From JBFELU01 sp041572755 (GTDB lineage: Bacteria; Actinomycetota; Acidimicrobiia; Spongiisociales; UBA11373), in contig JBFFRY010000002.1 of NCBI GenBank assembly GCA_041572755.1, positions 1 through 64,000 of the forward strand: DNA of 64,000 nucleotides, in the 5' to 3' direction. A program made the translations under genes and the position numbers. Below, piece by piece: positions 8,567 through 16,573 of this stretch (the first letter of the stretch is position 1; each line of letters begins with the position of its first letter). A model generated the notes under the pieces. That model was not told where the DNA came from and did no database searches. It was given only the letters and a program-made list of their open reading frames with translations.

Positions 8567-10015
8567 ATGCGAATCCTGGTCACCGGGGCAACCGGTTACA
8601 TCGGCGGCCGTCTCGTCCCCCGCCTCATCGAGGCCGGGCACGAGGTTCGCTGCGCGGTGCGCCGCCCCAGCAAGCTCGCCGGCCGGTCCTGGTTCGACGA
8701 CGTCGAGGTCGTAGAAGGTGACGTCCTCAACGCCCGTCAGGCAAAGGAGGCCGCCGCAGGCTGCGACGCCGCCTACTACCTGGTGCATTCGATGGCAGCG
8801 GGAAGCGATTTCGCCGAACAGGATCGGCAGGCCGCCCAAAACTTCCGGAAAGCCGCCGAGGCCGCTGGTCTGCGCCGCATCGTGTACCTCGGGGGTCTCG
8901 GCCCTGAGGACGCCCCCCTGTCCGCTCACCTCGCCAGCCGACGGGAGGTGGGCCGACTGCTCGCCGAGGGACCGACGCCGCTCACCGAACTCCGGGCGGC
9001 GGTCATCATCGGGTCCGGCTCCCTCTCCTTCGAGATGCTTCGGTACCTGACCGAAGTGCTGCCCGTCATGACGACCCCCAAGTGGGTACGGACACGCTGC
9101 CAGCCAATCGCCATCCGGGACGTTCTCGAGATCCTGGTGCGAGCGGTCGACGACGACGCTCCCATTGACCGGATCCTCGAAGTCGGCGGCCCCGACACGC
9201 TCTCCTACCAGCAGATGATGCAGGTCTATGCCGAGGAGGCCGGTCTGCGACGGCGGCTCATCATTCCGGTACCGCTTCTGACCCCACGGCTCTCATCGCT
9301 GTGGGTGGGCCTGGTGACACCGCTCCCCACCAGCGTTGCCCGTCCTCTGGTCGAGAGCCTGCGCAGCGAAGTGACAGTGGGGGACAGAGCGGCCGATGCT
9401 CTTCTCCCTCACCCACCGACGCCCTATCGCGAGTCCGTGCGCCGCGCCTTGATGAGCGAGGATGTCACCACCCGCTGGTACGACGCCGAGCCGAGCCCGG
9501 CCCTCCCGGTTCCCGGGGATCCCTCCTGGAGCGGCGGAACCGTCTTCGAAGACCGCCGGGTGGTGCCGACCGACGCTGCACCCCACCACGTCTTCTGGGC
9601 ATTCAGCCGGGTCGGTGGCGACGTCGGGTACTACGGCGTCAACTGGGCATGGCGGCTGCGCGGCCTTCTGGACCGGCTCGTTGGGGGCATCGGCCTGCGC
9701 CGCGGCCGGCGCCACCCCGAAGACGTTCGTGAGGGCGAGACCATTGACTTCTGGCGGGTTGAACGGGTGGTCTCCGATGAGACGCTCCGGTTGCGAGCCG
9801 AGATGCGGCTCCCCGGACAGGCGTGGCTCGAATGGAACATCGTGCCCACCGACGAGGGCTCCGATCTGGTGCAGGTCGCCCGCTTCAGGCCGCGGGGGCT
9901 CTTGGGGCGTCTCTACTGGTTCGTCATGGCCCCGTTTCACTCGGTGATCTTCCCCCGCATGGCATGCCGCATCGCGGCCACCGCCGAGGAGCGGGGCTAC
10001 TCCTGCGCTTCGTAG
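8567..10015 (+). CDS. SDR-family oxidoreductase with C-terminal DUF2867 domain
   Basis: Residues 1-250 are an atypical short-chain dehydrogenase with the NAD(P)-binding motif TGATGYIGGRL at residues 6-16 and the YYLVHSM stretch typical of the NmrA/complex-I-type (atypical) SDR group. Residues 310-480 match DUF2867, with ending features such as FRPRGLLGRLYWFVMAPFH, a segment found in many bacterial 'SDR family plus DUF2867' proteins. The two-domain length (482) is normal for that family. Substrate unknown; a lipid-linked substrate is plausible because the next gene, starting immediately after the TAG (TAGATG), encodes a membrane DUF1295 reductase-like protein. ATG start with GGAGG upstream. 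Confidence 0.82.
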   Translation: MRILVTGATGYIGGRLVPRLIEAGHEVRCAVRRPSKLAGRSWFDDVEVVEGDVLNARQAKEAAAGCDAAYYLVHSMAAGSDFAEQDRQAAQNFRKAAEAAGLRRIVYLGGLGPEDAPLSAHLASRREVGRLLAEGPTPLTELRAAVIIGSGSLSFEMLRYLTEVLPVMTTPKWVRTRCQPIAIRDVLEILVRAVDDDAPIDRILEVGGPDTLSYQQMMQVYAEEAGLRRRLIIPVPLLTPRLSSLWVGLVTPLPTSVARPLVESLRSEVTVGDRAADALLPHPPTPYRESVRRALMSEDVTTRWYDAEPSPALPVPGDPSWSGGTVFEDRRVVPTDAAPHHVFWAFSRVGGDVGYYGVNWAWRLRGLLDRLVGGIGLRRGRRHPEDVREGETIDFWRVERVVSDETLRLRAEMRLPGQAWLEWNIVPTDEGSDLVQVARFRPRGLLGRLYWFVMAPFHSVIFPRMACRIAATAEERGYSCAS

Positions 10016-10801
10016 ATGTCCGGACTGCCTGAAGCGCTCACGACCGCCGCCATCGTCATCGTGGCATCGATGACGCTGCTGTGGATTGTGAGCGTCCTCG
10101 TGCGGGACGCCAGCATCGTCGACATCTTCTGGGGGCCGGGATTCGTCATCGTCGCCTGGACCGTCTTCGTCGTGGCCGACGGCACCGATTCTCGGCGCCT
10201 CTTGCTGGCGCTGTTGACCACCATCTGGGGTGTCCGCCTCGGTGCCTACCTGGCGTGGCGCAACCTCGGCAAGGGTGAGGACTACCGCTACCAAGCCTTC
10301 CGGCGTCGGTATGGTCCGCGGTACTGGCTGATCAGCCTGTTCCAGGTCTTCCTCCTCCAGGGCATGTTCATGTGGATCGTCTCGCTCCCCATCCAGGCGG
10401 GTCAGATCCCCAATATCCCGGAGGGCCTCGGATGGCTGGCATGGGTCGGCTCCGCCGTGTGGGCCGTTGGATTCCTCTTCGAGGCCGGCGGCGACCTCCA
10501 GTTGGCCCGATTCAAGGCGGACCCCACCAATCAAGGTGAGGTCATGGATCGGGGGCTGTGGCGCTACACCCGCCACCCCAACTACTTCGGCAACTTCCTC
10601 GTGTGGTGGGGACTCTTCGTCATTGCCTTGGAGGCCCGGGGAACGTGGTGGACGATCATCGGGCCACTGGTGATGTCCGTTCTCCTCTTGCGCGTCAGCG
10701 GCGTGGCGATGCTGGAGCGAACCATCACCAAACGGCGCAAGGGATACGAGGACTACGTGCGCCGCACCAACGCCTTCTTCCCCGGACCCCCCCGGGATTA
10801 G
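10016..10801 (+). CDS. DUF1295 / steroid 5-alpha-reductase-like integral membrane protein
   Basis: A 261-residue polytopic membrane protein; hydrophobic segments lie at about 8-30, 38-55, 62-80, 103-125, 140-160 and 195-230. The C-terminal signature LWRYTRHPNYFGNFLVWWGLF, with GYEDYVRRTNAFFP at the end, is the DUF1295/isoprenylcysteine methyltransferase-steroid reductase superfamily motif that binds the cofactor. Enzymes of this type reduce or methylate lipophilic substrates in the membrane. It directly follows the SDR gene with no spacer, so the pair probably acts on one lipid substrate. The stop overlaps the convergent ABC permease gene by 4 bp. Confidence 0.85.
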   Translation: MSGLPEALTTAAIVIVASMTLLWIVSVLVRDASIVDIFWGPGFVIVAWTVFVVADGTDSRRLLLALLTTIWGVRLGAYLAWRNLGKGEDYRYQAFRRRYGPRYWLISLFQVFLLQGMFMWIVSLPIQAGQIPNIPEGLGWLAWVGSAVWAVGFLFEAGGDLQLARFKADPTNQGEVMDRGLWRYTRHPNYFGNFLVWWGLFVIALEARGTWWTIIGPLVMSVLLLRVSGVAMLERTITKRRKGYEDYVRRTNAFFPGPPRD

Positions 10802-12459
10802 CCCCGCCCTGCAATCAGGTCGCGGCGCTCGAAGAGCAGCACCGAGATCACGAGCAGCCCCCCGATGAGCGCAGCCAAGACTCCGGCGTGGCTCCAGCGG
10901 ATTCCGCTGTTGAGCGGGTCGCTGGTCAAGTAGTAGTAGAAGGGTGACCACTTGGCGAAGCCCGCCATGCGGTCGCTCAGCGGCAGAAATGCGTTCGCCA
11001 CGTAGAGGACGAGGGCGAGGCCGGCCATGCCGTACGACGCCAACCGGGGCCGGCCGGTGGCGGCACCGATCAGCATCGCAACCATCCCGAAGACCAAGGC
11101 GACCAGGACGGCCAGTAGGCACGTCGCGGCGATGTTGCCGAGGCTCATGCCGAGCCCGGCCATTCCCGATCCGAGCGCGGTCCCCACGAATGTGAGCAGA
11201 CCGGCCATGGTGGCGATCCCCACCATGGCCGCCGACTTCTCGGCGACCAATGCCCTGCGCCGGACGGGATTGGCGAGAAGCAAGCCGATGGTTCTCTCGG
11301 TCTCCTCCCCGGCCAACGCCCTCGATCCGACGACACCGGACACCACCAGCAAGGCAATCGGCACGGTCAGGCTGAAGATCTCTGTCTGGTACCACCCTTC
11401 GGCAGTGCCCATGTCGGCATACCCCACCATGGCGAGGATCGCCTCCGGAAACTGGCTCGAGAAGTCTCCGATCAGATCGTCGATCAGCAGATAGAACGGT
11501 CCGATGAAGGCACTCATCAGCAGTACCACGGAGCCGACGACGATCGTCACGGTCTGGTGGTCCGATGCCGTCTTGGTGGCGATGCGTGAGACCCGAGCGG
11601 ATCCCGCAATCTTCTCGATGACTCTCCTCGTCCGGGGGTTGGCCCGCAGGCGATCGACCAGGGTGACCGACACGCCCCGCTCCTTCAGGTCGCGGCGATT
11701 GGCTCCAACCACCGCCAGCGCCAGGAAGACGACGCTTGATGCAGCAAGGACGCCCAAGTGACCCCAATCGACGCCGTTGCGCACCGGCTGGCCGGCGTCG
11801 TAGTAGTGCCACGGGAAGACCTCGGACACCCACTCCCACCCTTCGATCAGAGGAAAGAGGCCCACTGCGACGAAGGACACCACCATGACGACGGCCGTCG
11901 CCCCCGAGGCCGCGCCACGATTGCCGGTCCAGGCGCCGACCATGGTGGCCACCGCACCAAAGAAGACCGACACGACGAACATGTGCAACACGAGCGCGCC
12001 GACCCGCATGTCCGCTATGTCGACGTTCAGGATCGCCGGCACAGCCCATCCGCTGAGGATCAAGATCAAGGAGCCGGCCGCCGTGAGCGCAACCATCGAA
12101 GCGGTCTTGGAGAGGAGCACGCCCGTCCGGCTCACGGGATTCCCCAACAGCAGTCCGAGGGTTCCCTTGCGCTCTTCTCCTGCGATCGAAGCCGCCCCCA
12201 TGGAGAGCGCCAGCGACGCCAACGTGAGCGCGCCGTAGGAACTGTAGATCGCGCCGTAGGCGAGGCCCGCGGAATCCGAGTCCTCGGCGATGTTCATGAG
12301 TGCCCGGAAGCCCTCGGGGAGGTCGGTATAGAACGACAGATCGATGTCCCGATAGACGAGCATCCCGAAGAGCAGCATCCCCGCAACGGCCGCCGCACCG
12401 ATCACGACTCCCTTCCAGCGATCGAAGAGCGTCTTGGTGAAGATGGCGGCGAGGATCAG
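10798..12459 (-). CDS. ABC-2 type permease, two modules fused in one chain; probable CTG start
   Basis: Membrane component of an ABC exporter. The chain holds two similar halves. The motif EERKGTLGLLLGNPVSR near residue 97 returns as EETERTIGLLLANPVRR about 260 residues later, and the ends WGHLGVLAA...ANRRDL and WSHAGVLAA...FERRDL also match, giving about 12 membrane segments. The first GTG (12405) would remove a conserved N-terminal helix (IFTKTLFDRWKGVVIG). The frame is open upstream to a CTG at 12459 that overlaps the ATPase stop as CTGA and has GAGGAGGGG about five bases before it, so CTG is the likely initiator. Works with the ATPase at 12456-13358; the exported substrate is unknown. Confidence 0.8.
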   Translation of the reverse strand: MILAAIFTKTLFDRWKGVVIGAAAVAGMLLFGMLVYRDIDLSFYTDLPEGFRALMNIAEDSDSAGLAYGAIYSSYGALTLASLALSMGAASIAGEERKGTLGLLLGNPVSRTGVLLSKTASMVALTAAGSLILILSGWAVPAILNVDIADMRVGALVLHMFVVSVFFGAVATMVGAWTGNRGAASGATAVVMVVSFVAVGLFPLIEGWEWVSEVFPWHYYDAGQPVRNGVDWGHLGVLAASSVVFLALAVVGANRRDLKERGVSVTLVDRLRANPRTRRVIEKIAGSARVSRIATKTASDHQTVTIVVGSVVLLMSAFIGPFYLLIDDLIGDFSSQFPEAILAMVGYADMGTAEGWYQTEIFSLTVPIALLVVSGVVGSRALAGEETERTIGLLLANPVRRRALVAEKSAAMVGIATMAGLLTFVGTALGSGMAGLGMSLGNIAATCLLAVLVALVFGMVAMLIGAATGRPRLASYGMAGLALVLYVANAFLPLSDRMAGFAKWSPFYYYLTSDPLNSGIRWSHAGVLAALIGGLLVISVLLFERRDLIAGRG

Positions 12460-13358
12460 CTGCTCCCCTCCTCATCCCGGTAGTAGGTGAGGAACACCTC
12501 CTCGAGATCGGCTTCATGGGTGACGATGTCGACGACGTCGTAGCGGCCGGCAATGGTGGTCAACACGGCGTCGATCGTCCCATCGAACGAGAGCACGACT
12601 CGATGGTCGGCGGCCTCGACGTCCCGCACCCCGTCCACCTCCCGGAAGACCCCGGGATCGACCGCGGAAGCGAATTCGAGTTCGATGCGACGCAGACCCT
12701 TCGACCGGAGTTCGGCAACCGCTTCGACCGCAACGAGAAATCCCCGCCGGATGATGCCCACTCGATCGGCCACCCTTTGGACCTCCGAGAGAGTGTGGCT
12801 GGAGAGAAACACGGTTCGGCCGTCCGCGGCGACTTCACGCACCATCGCCTGGAACTCCCTTTGCATGAGGGGGTCCAGGCCGGAGCTCGGCTCATCCATG
12901 ATGAGCAACTCGGGTCGATTCATGAATGCCTGTATCAAGCCCACCTTCTGACGATTGCCCGAGGAGAGATCACCGACTTTCTTGGAGAGATCGGCCTCGA
13001 GCCTCTCAGCGAGTTCGTCGACGTGTGACCAGTCGACGCCCCCCCGCAGATTGGCGAAGTACGTGATCGTGTCCTTCCCCGTCAGGTTCGGGTACATCGC
13101 CAAATCGCCCGGCACGTAGCCGATGTGGCGGCGGATCTCCACCGAATCGCGGTGTGTATCCAGCCCCAGGATCGCGGCGCTTCCTGCGGTGGGCCTGATC
13201 TCGTCCAGGATCGTGCGAATCGTGGTGGTCTTCCCGGCGCCGTTGGGCCCCAGGAAGCCGAAGACCTCGCCGGCCAGGACCTCCAGGTCGAGATCGACCA
13301 GCGCCTCGACGGTGCCGTAGTGCTTCGTCAAGCCCTCAGTGCGGATGACAGCGGTCAT
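12456..13358 (-). CDS. ABC transporter ATP-binding protein (DrrA/CcmA-like)
   Basis: Nucleotide-binding subunit of an ABC-2 exporter. Walker A is GPNGAGKTTT (about residues 37-46), the signature is LSSGNRQKVGL rather than the common LSGGQ, Walker B is LLIMDEPSSGLDPL, and the switch His lies in LSSHTLSEV. The C-terminal 80 residues form the accessory domain seen in antibiotic/lipid exporters of the DrrA type. ATG start. It precedes and is translationally coupled to the fused permease through a 4-bp overlap. The substrate cannot be inferred. Confidence 0.9.
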   Translation of the reverse strand: MTAVIRTEGLTKHYGTVEALVDLDLEVLAGEVFGFLGPNGAGKTTTIRTILDEIRPTAGSAAILGLDTHRDSVEIRRHIGYVPGDLAMYPNLTGKDTITYFANLRGGVDWSHVDELAERLEADLSKKVGDLSSGNRQKVGLIQAFMNRPELLIMDEPSSGLDPLMQREFQAMVREVAADGRTVFLSSHTLSEVQRVADRVGIIRRGFLVAVEAVAELRSKGLRRIELEFASAVDPGVFREVDGVRDVEAADHRVVLSFDGTIDAVLTTIAGRYDVVDIVTHEADLEEVFLTYYRDEEGSS

Positions 13359-13417
13359 CGGCTCCTCGATGGACCCCCCGATGCTAGAGCCGGTTCGATC
13401 TCGGTCGATGGCGTCCG

Positions 13418-14119
13418 CTAGCCGGGTCGCCGAGCCGTGATGGAAGCACCCACCACCGCCGGCGGAGCACCGACGAGCCGGCCCGTGATCTCGATCCCCG
13501 GACGCCGGAAGCCCGCATCGATCAACATCTGCAGGTACTCGTTTGCCTCCAGGGCACCCGCCACACAGCCAGTCCAGGCGGCCACGTCGGCGGCAACGTC
13601 TTCCGGCAGGGGGTGGAGCAGCACGATGTCGCTCACCGCGAAGGTTCCCCCGGGCCGGAGCACCCGGAATGCCTCTGCGAGGGCCCGGTCCTTCTCGGGT
13701 GACAGATTGATCACGCAGTTGCTGATGATCACGTCGATCGAGGCGTCGGGCAGCGGGATGTCTTCGAGGTCGCCCTTGAGGAACTCGACGTTGTCGATCC
13801 CGGCCTCGGCTTGGTTCTTCCTGGCCACGTCGAGCATCTCGTCGGTCATGTCGAGGCCGTAGACCTTTCCCGTCGCTCCGACTCGACGGGCCGCCAGGAA
13901 GGCATCGAGGCCCGCCCCGCTCCCCAGATCGAGCACGACCTGCCCCTCCGCCAGGTCGGCCATGGCAACCGGGTTACCGCAGCCGAGCGAAGCGTCTGCG
14001 GCGCCCTCCAGACCCTCGAGATTCTCGCCCGGGTAGAGGTCGGGAGCACAGCAGTCGGATGATGGGGCCGAAGCCAGTTGCGCGTACCGCTTCCTGACCG
14101 CCTCCTTGATACTCACCAT
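13418..14119 (-). CDS. arsM: Arsenite S-adenosylmethionine methyltransferase
   Basis: Predicted cytoplasmic enzyme that methylates As(III) with SAM. The SAM motif is VLDLGSGAGLDAFLAARRVG (about residues 62-81). The conserved Cys residues of ArsM are visible: CC near residue 24 and SLGCGNP near 47 in the N-terminus, SNCVINLSPEK in the core, and WTGCVAGALE, which supplies the third arsenic ligand. Length 233 is at the short end; the C-terminal Cys-rich tail of some ArsM proteins is absent. ATG 14119 is preceded by GGAGGA. A very good promoter with an ArsR-type palindrome lies directly upstream (14143-14171), which supports metalloid-regulated expression. No ArsR, ArsB or ArsC gene is nearby. 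Confidence 0.82.
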   Translation of the reverse strand: MVSIKEAVRKRYAQLASAPSSDCCAPDLYPGENLEGLEGAADASLGCGNPVAMADLAEGQVVLDLGSGAGLDAFLAARRVGATGKVYGLDMTDEMLDVARKNQAEAGIDNVEFLKGDLEDIPLPDASIDVIISNCVINLSPEKDRALAEAFRVLRPGGTFAVSDIVLLHPLPEDVAADVAAWTGCVAGALEANEYLQMLIDAGFRRPGIEITGRLVGAPPAVVGASITARRPG

Positions 14120-14142
14120 GGGTCCTCCTATCGACAGCCATC

Positions 14143-14171
14143 AATATATCGATAGTTGTCGATGTATGCAA
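14143..14171 (-). promoter_or_regulatory. arsM promoter: -35 TTGCAT, 17-bp spacer, -10 TATATT
   Basis: On the minus strand TTGCAT (14171-14166) and TATATT (14148-14143) are separated by exactly 17 bp, close to the primary sigma consensus. Transcription would begin near 14136, leaving a leader of about 17 bases that carries the GGAGGA ribosome site. The palindrome at 14144-14167 covers the spacer and the -10. Confidence 0.65.
14144..14167. promoter_or_regulatory. ArsR/SmtB-type operator palindrome
   Basis: ATATATCGA (14144-14152), six bases, TCGATGTAT (14159-14167): arms of 9 bp with one mismatch, the spacing typical of ArsR/SmtB dimers. A bound repressor would block the arsM -10. A further TATCGACA half-site lies at 14130-14137. 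The Lon-N gene at 14188 starts 20 bp to the right and could share the control. The cognate regulator is not in the window. Confidence 0.55.
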
Positions 14172-14187
14172 GATAGAGTCGCCCCTG

Positions 14188-14805
14188 ATGGCAGAACTCC
14201 CGATGTTTCCGCTCGAGAACCCCGTCTTCCCCTACACCGCGATACCCCTCCACATCTTCGAGGAGCGGTACCGACGGATGATCCATGATCTGCTCGACGG
14301 CGACGGCAGGCTCGGAGTCGTGATGATCCAACGCGGCAGCGAGGTGGGGGGTGGCGACATACGAAGCGAGGTCGGCACCCTGTGCCGGATGGCCGATGCC
14401 GAAGAACTCGATGATGGGCGCTGGATCGCAATCGTGGTCGGCCTCGAACGGATTCGCGTGCGACGCTGGACGACCGAAGACCCCTATCCCAAGGCCGAAG
14501 TCGAACCGCACCCCGCCCTGCCGGGCATGGTTGGAGCCGAAGAACGCGAGGCCCTCGAGTCATCGGTCCGACGCCTTGCCGCCTTGCTCGCCGAACTCGA
14601 CGAGCCGGGCCCACCCGTCACCGTGGAGCTGGCCGCCGAGCCCATCGCCGCAGCATTCCAGGCCATCGTCGCCTCACCCATCGGCGCCCACGATGCACAG
14701 CGTCTCCTCGAGGTGCCCGGCGGCGACCAACTGGTGGCGGGTGTGCTCGAGGCGCTCGCCGACAAGGAGGATCTGGCCCGCCTCCGGCTCAGCACCGGTG
14801 GCTAA
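14188..14805 (+). CDS. LON substrate-binding (N-terminal) domain protein
   Basis: A 205-residue stand-alone Lon N-domain protein. The motif LPMFPLENPVFPYTAIPLHIFEERYRRM at the N-terminus is the diagnostic start of the domain, followed by the beta-rich half (GTLCRMADAEELDDGRW) and a helical C-terminal bundle. There is no ATPase or protease domain, so it is not a truncated Lon but the common free-standing form, whose role is uncertain. The ATG lies 28 bases after the start of a short, regulator-dense intergenic region shared with arsM. Convergent with the ABC permease (4-bp overlap). Confidence 0.85.
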   Translation: MAELPMFPLENPVFPYTAIPLHIFEERYRRMIHDLLDGDGRLGVVMIQRGSEVGGGDIRSEVGTLCRMADAEELDDGRWIAIVVGLERIRVRRWTTEDPYPKAEVEPHPALPGMVGAEEREALESSVRRLAALLAELDEPGPPVTVELAAEPIAAAFQAIVASPIGAHDAQRLLEVPGGDQLVAGVLEALADKEDLARLRLSTGG

Positions 14806-15650
14806 CGGGCGGCCGACCGCCACGCCTCCCGCAGACCCACTCTCCCGCTCCTCAAGAGGCCCCCGGAGTAGATGCGCTCGGCGGCCACTATCAATCCGTA
14901 TGCAGAGATCGCCATCAGGGCCACGGCGACCCCTACCTCCCAGGGCTGTGCGGATCCACGCACCATTCGGAGCGGCATGGTGACCGGGGCCAGAGGGGGA
15001 AGCAGGGAAGCCGTCCGGAGCACGACGTTGTCCGCTTCGCCATACGACGACGTCACACCGATGAGGTAGCCGATCACCAGCACGATGTTGATCGGACCGG
15101 CTGCATTGGCAGCGTTCTGGTGGCGGGCCACCAGAGAGCCCGCCGCGGCGTACACCACCGAGTAGAACGCGAAGCCGAGCACGAACCACGCGACCACGAT
15201 GCCAACCGTCTCCGGCGTTGCCGACGGCAGCTCAATACGATCCAACGCCGTCCCGACCAGCATCACGGTGAGACCCGTGACGGCCACCTCGAACAGCCCC
15301 AGAAGACCAATCGCGAGCACCTTGCCCATGAGGAGATGCCGTGGTCTCATCGCACCCAACACCACCTCGGCAACCCGGCTGTTCTTCTCCTCGGCAACAC
15401 CGAGCAGGATGACCTGGCCGGTCATGATGATCGCCATGAACAACACAACGACACCGACGAACCCAACGACCTGATCCGCTTCATCGGCTGCCAACCGAAT
15501 CGGATTCGGTCTCTCCGACCCGACGACCTGGAGAACCGCCAGGCCGGCCAGCGACGTCGCCACCAGAGCCCCCGTCACCATCACCGCGGCCTTCCTTCGC
15601 GCTCCGAGCTCCCGTTCGACCACCAAGAAGATCGTCTGCCACGGCTTCAT
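14802..15650 (-). CDS. ABC-2 type permease (NatB-like)
   Basis: A 282-residue membrane protein with about six hydrophobic segments, starting MKPWQTIFLVVERELGARRK and containing VAEEKNSRVAEVVLGAMRPRHLL, the conserved cytoplasmic helix of NatB/ABC2_membrane_3 permeases (EKxxRxxEvLL). The ATG at 15650 overlaps the ATPase stop as ATGA, which fixes the start; the open frame upstream is only a shadow. The large external loop usual for NatB is short here. Together with the ATPase it probably exports a cation, peptide or lipid; the substrate is not deducible. Confidence 0.85.
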   Translation of the reverse strand: MKPWQTIFLVVERELGARRKAAVMVTGALVATSLAGLAVLQVVGSERPNPIRLAADEADQVVGFVGVVVLFMAIIMTGQVILLGVAEEKNSRVAEVVLGAMRPRHLLMGKVLAIGLLGLFEVAVTGLTVMLVGTALDRIELPSATPETVGIVVAWFVLGFAFYSVVYAAAGSLVARHQNAANAAGPINIVLVIGYLIGVTSSYGEADNVVLRTASLLPPLAPVTMPLRMVRGSAQPWEVGVAVALMAISAYGLIVAAERIYSGGLLRSGRVGLREAWRSAAR

Positions 15651-16540
15651 GGCCCCGCCACCTCCGCGAAGACTTCCGAGAGGTCCGGGGGCCGAAGCGA
15701 GAACTCGAGGATCTCCCCGAGGTCGCCCGCCGCTCGGGCAACACTCTCCAGGTCGATGTGGCCCTCTATCACCATTCGAAGCCTTTCGGTGCCCACCTCC
15801 ACCGCTCTCCCCAGTTCCAGCAGGGGCGTCCAATCGACCCGAATCCCGGGACGCACCCCCACCTCCAAGTATCGACGCGGCAACGAGGCCCTGAGGTCGT
15901 CGACCCGGCCTTCGGCGACCACCCGCCCCCGGTGGAGGATCACCACCTCCTCGCACAGGTGCTCGACGAGATCGAGCTGGTGACTCGAGAACAAGACTGC
16001 GACGCCGCCCGCCGCCTTATCGCGAAGCACACCGGCGAGTAGCCCGGCCGCAACCGGATCGAGGCCCGAGAACGGCTCGTCGAGCACGAGCAGGTCGGGC
16101 TCATGCACCATGGCAACCGCCAGTTGCACCCGCTGCTGATTGCCGTGCGACAACTCGTCGACACGTGCCTCGATTCGATCACCGAGCCCGAACTCGGTGA
16201 GAAGCCGCTCCGCAGCCGCAACCGCAGCGGCACGCGACATCCCGTGGAGGCGCCCGAAGTAGGCGACCTGATCTCGCACCCTCATACGGGGGTAGAGGCC
16301 CCGCTCCTCGGGCATGTACCCGAAGCGAAGCCTCTCCTCCGGCCCGATCGGCCGTCCGTTCCACAACACGGCGCCGGCGTCGGGCGTCACGAGATCGAAG
16401 ATCGTTCGCATGGCGGTCGTCTTCCCGGCGCCGTTGGGACCGAGGAACCCGACCATCTGCCCACGCTCCACCGAGAGGCGGCACCCTTCGAGTGCCGCCA
16501 CCTCTCCAAAACGCTTCTTCAGTCGATCGAGCAGAAGCAT
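15647..16540 (-). CDS. ABC transporter ATP-binding protein (NatA-like)
   Basis: Walker A GPNGAGKTTA (about residues 34-43), signature LSHGNQQRVQL, Walker B LLVLDEPFSGLDPV and switch His in FSSHQLDLVEHL. The YMPEERGLYPRM stretch in the Q-loop region is characteristic of the NatA/YhaQ group. The C-terminal extension (about residues 215-297) is the DUF4162-like accessory domain. ATG start, directly coupled to the NatB-like permease by a 4-bp overlap. Confidence 0.9.
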   Translation of the reverse strand: MLLLDRLKKRFGEVAALEGCRLSVERGQMVGFLGPNGAGKTTAMRTIFDLVTPDAGAVLWNGRPIGPEERLRFGYMPEERGLYPRMRVRDQVAYFGRLHGMSRAAAVAAAERLLTEFGLGDRIEARVDELSHGNQQRVQLAVAMVHEPDLLVLDEPFSGLDPVAAGLLAGVLRDKAAGGVAVLFSSHQLDLVEHLCEEVVILHRGRVVAEGRVDDLRASLPRRYLEVGVRPGIRVDWTPLLELGRAVEVGTERLRMVIEGHIDLESVARAAGDLGEILEFSLRPPDLSEVFAEVAGP

Positions 16541-16573
16541 GGACTCCCATCGTTGCCGGCGAAGCCCGGCCGA

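Noticed and set aside
9293..12553. Very long open frame (1086 codons) on the minus strand
   Set aside because: It runs antisense through the SDR and DUF1295 genes and out of frame with the ABC permease, with no recognisable motif; typical high-GC shadow frame.
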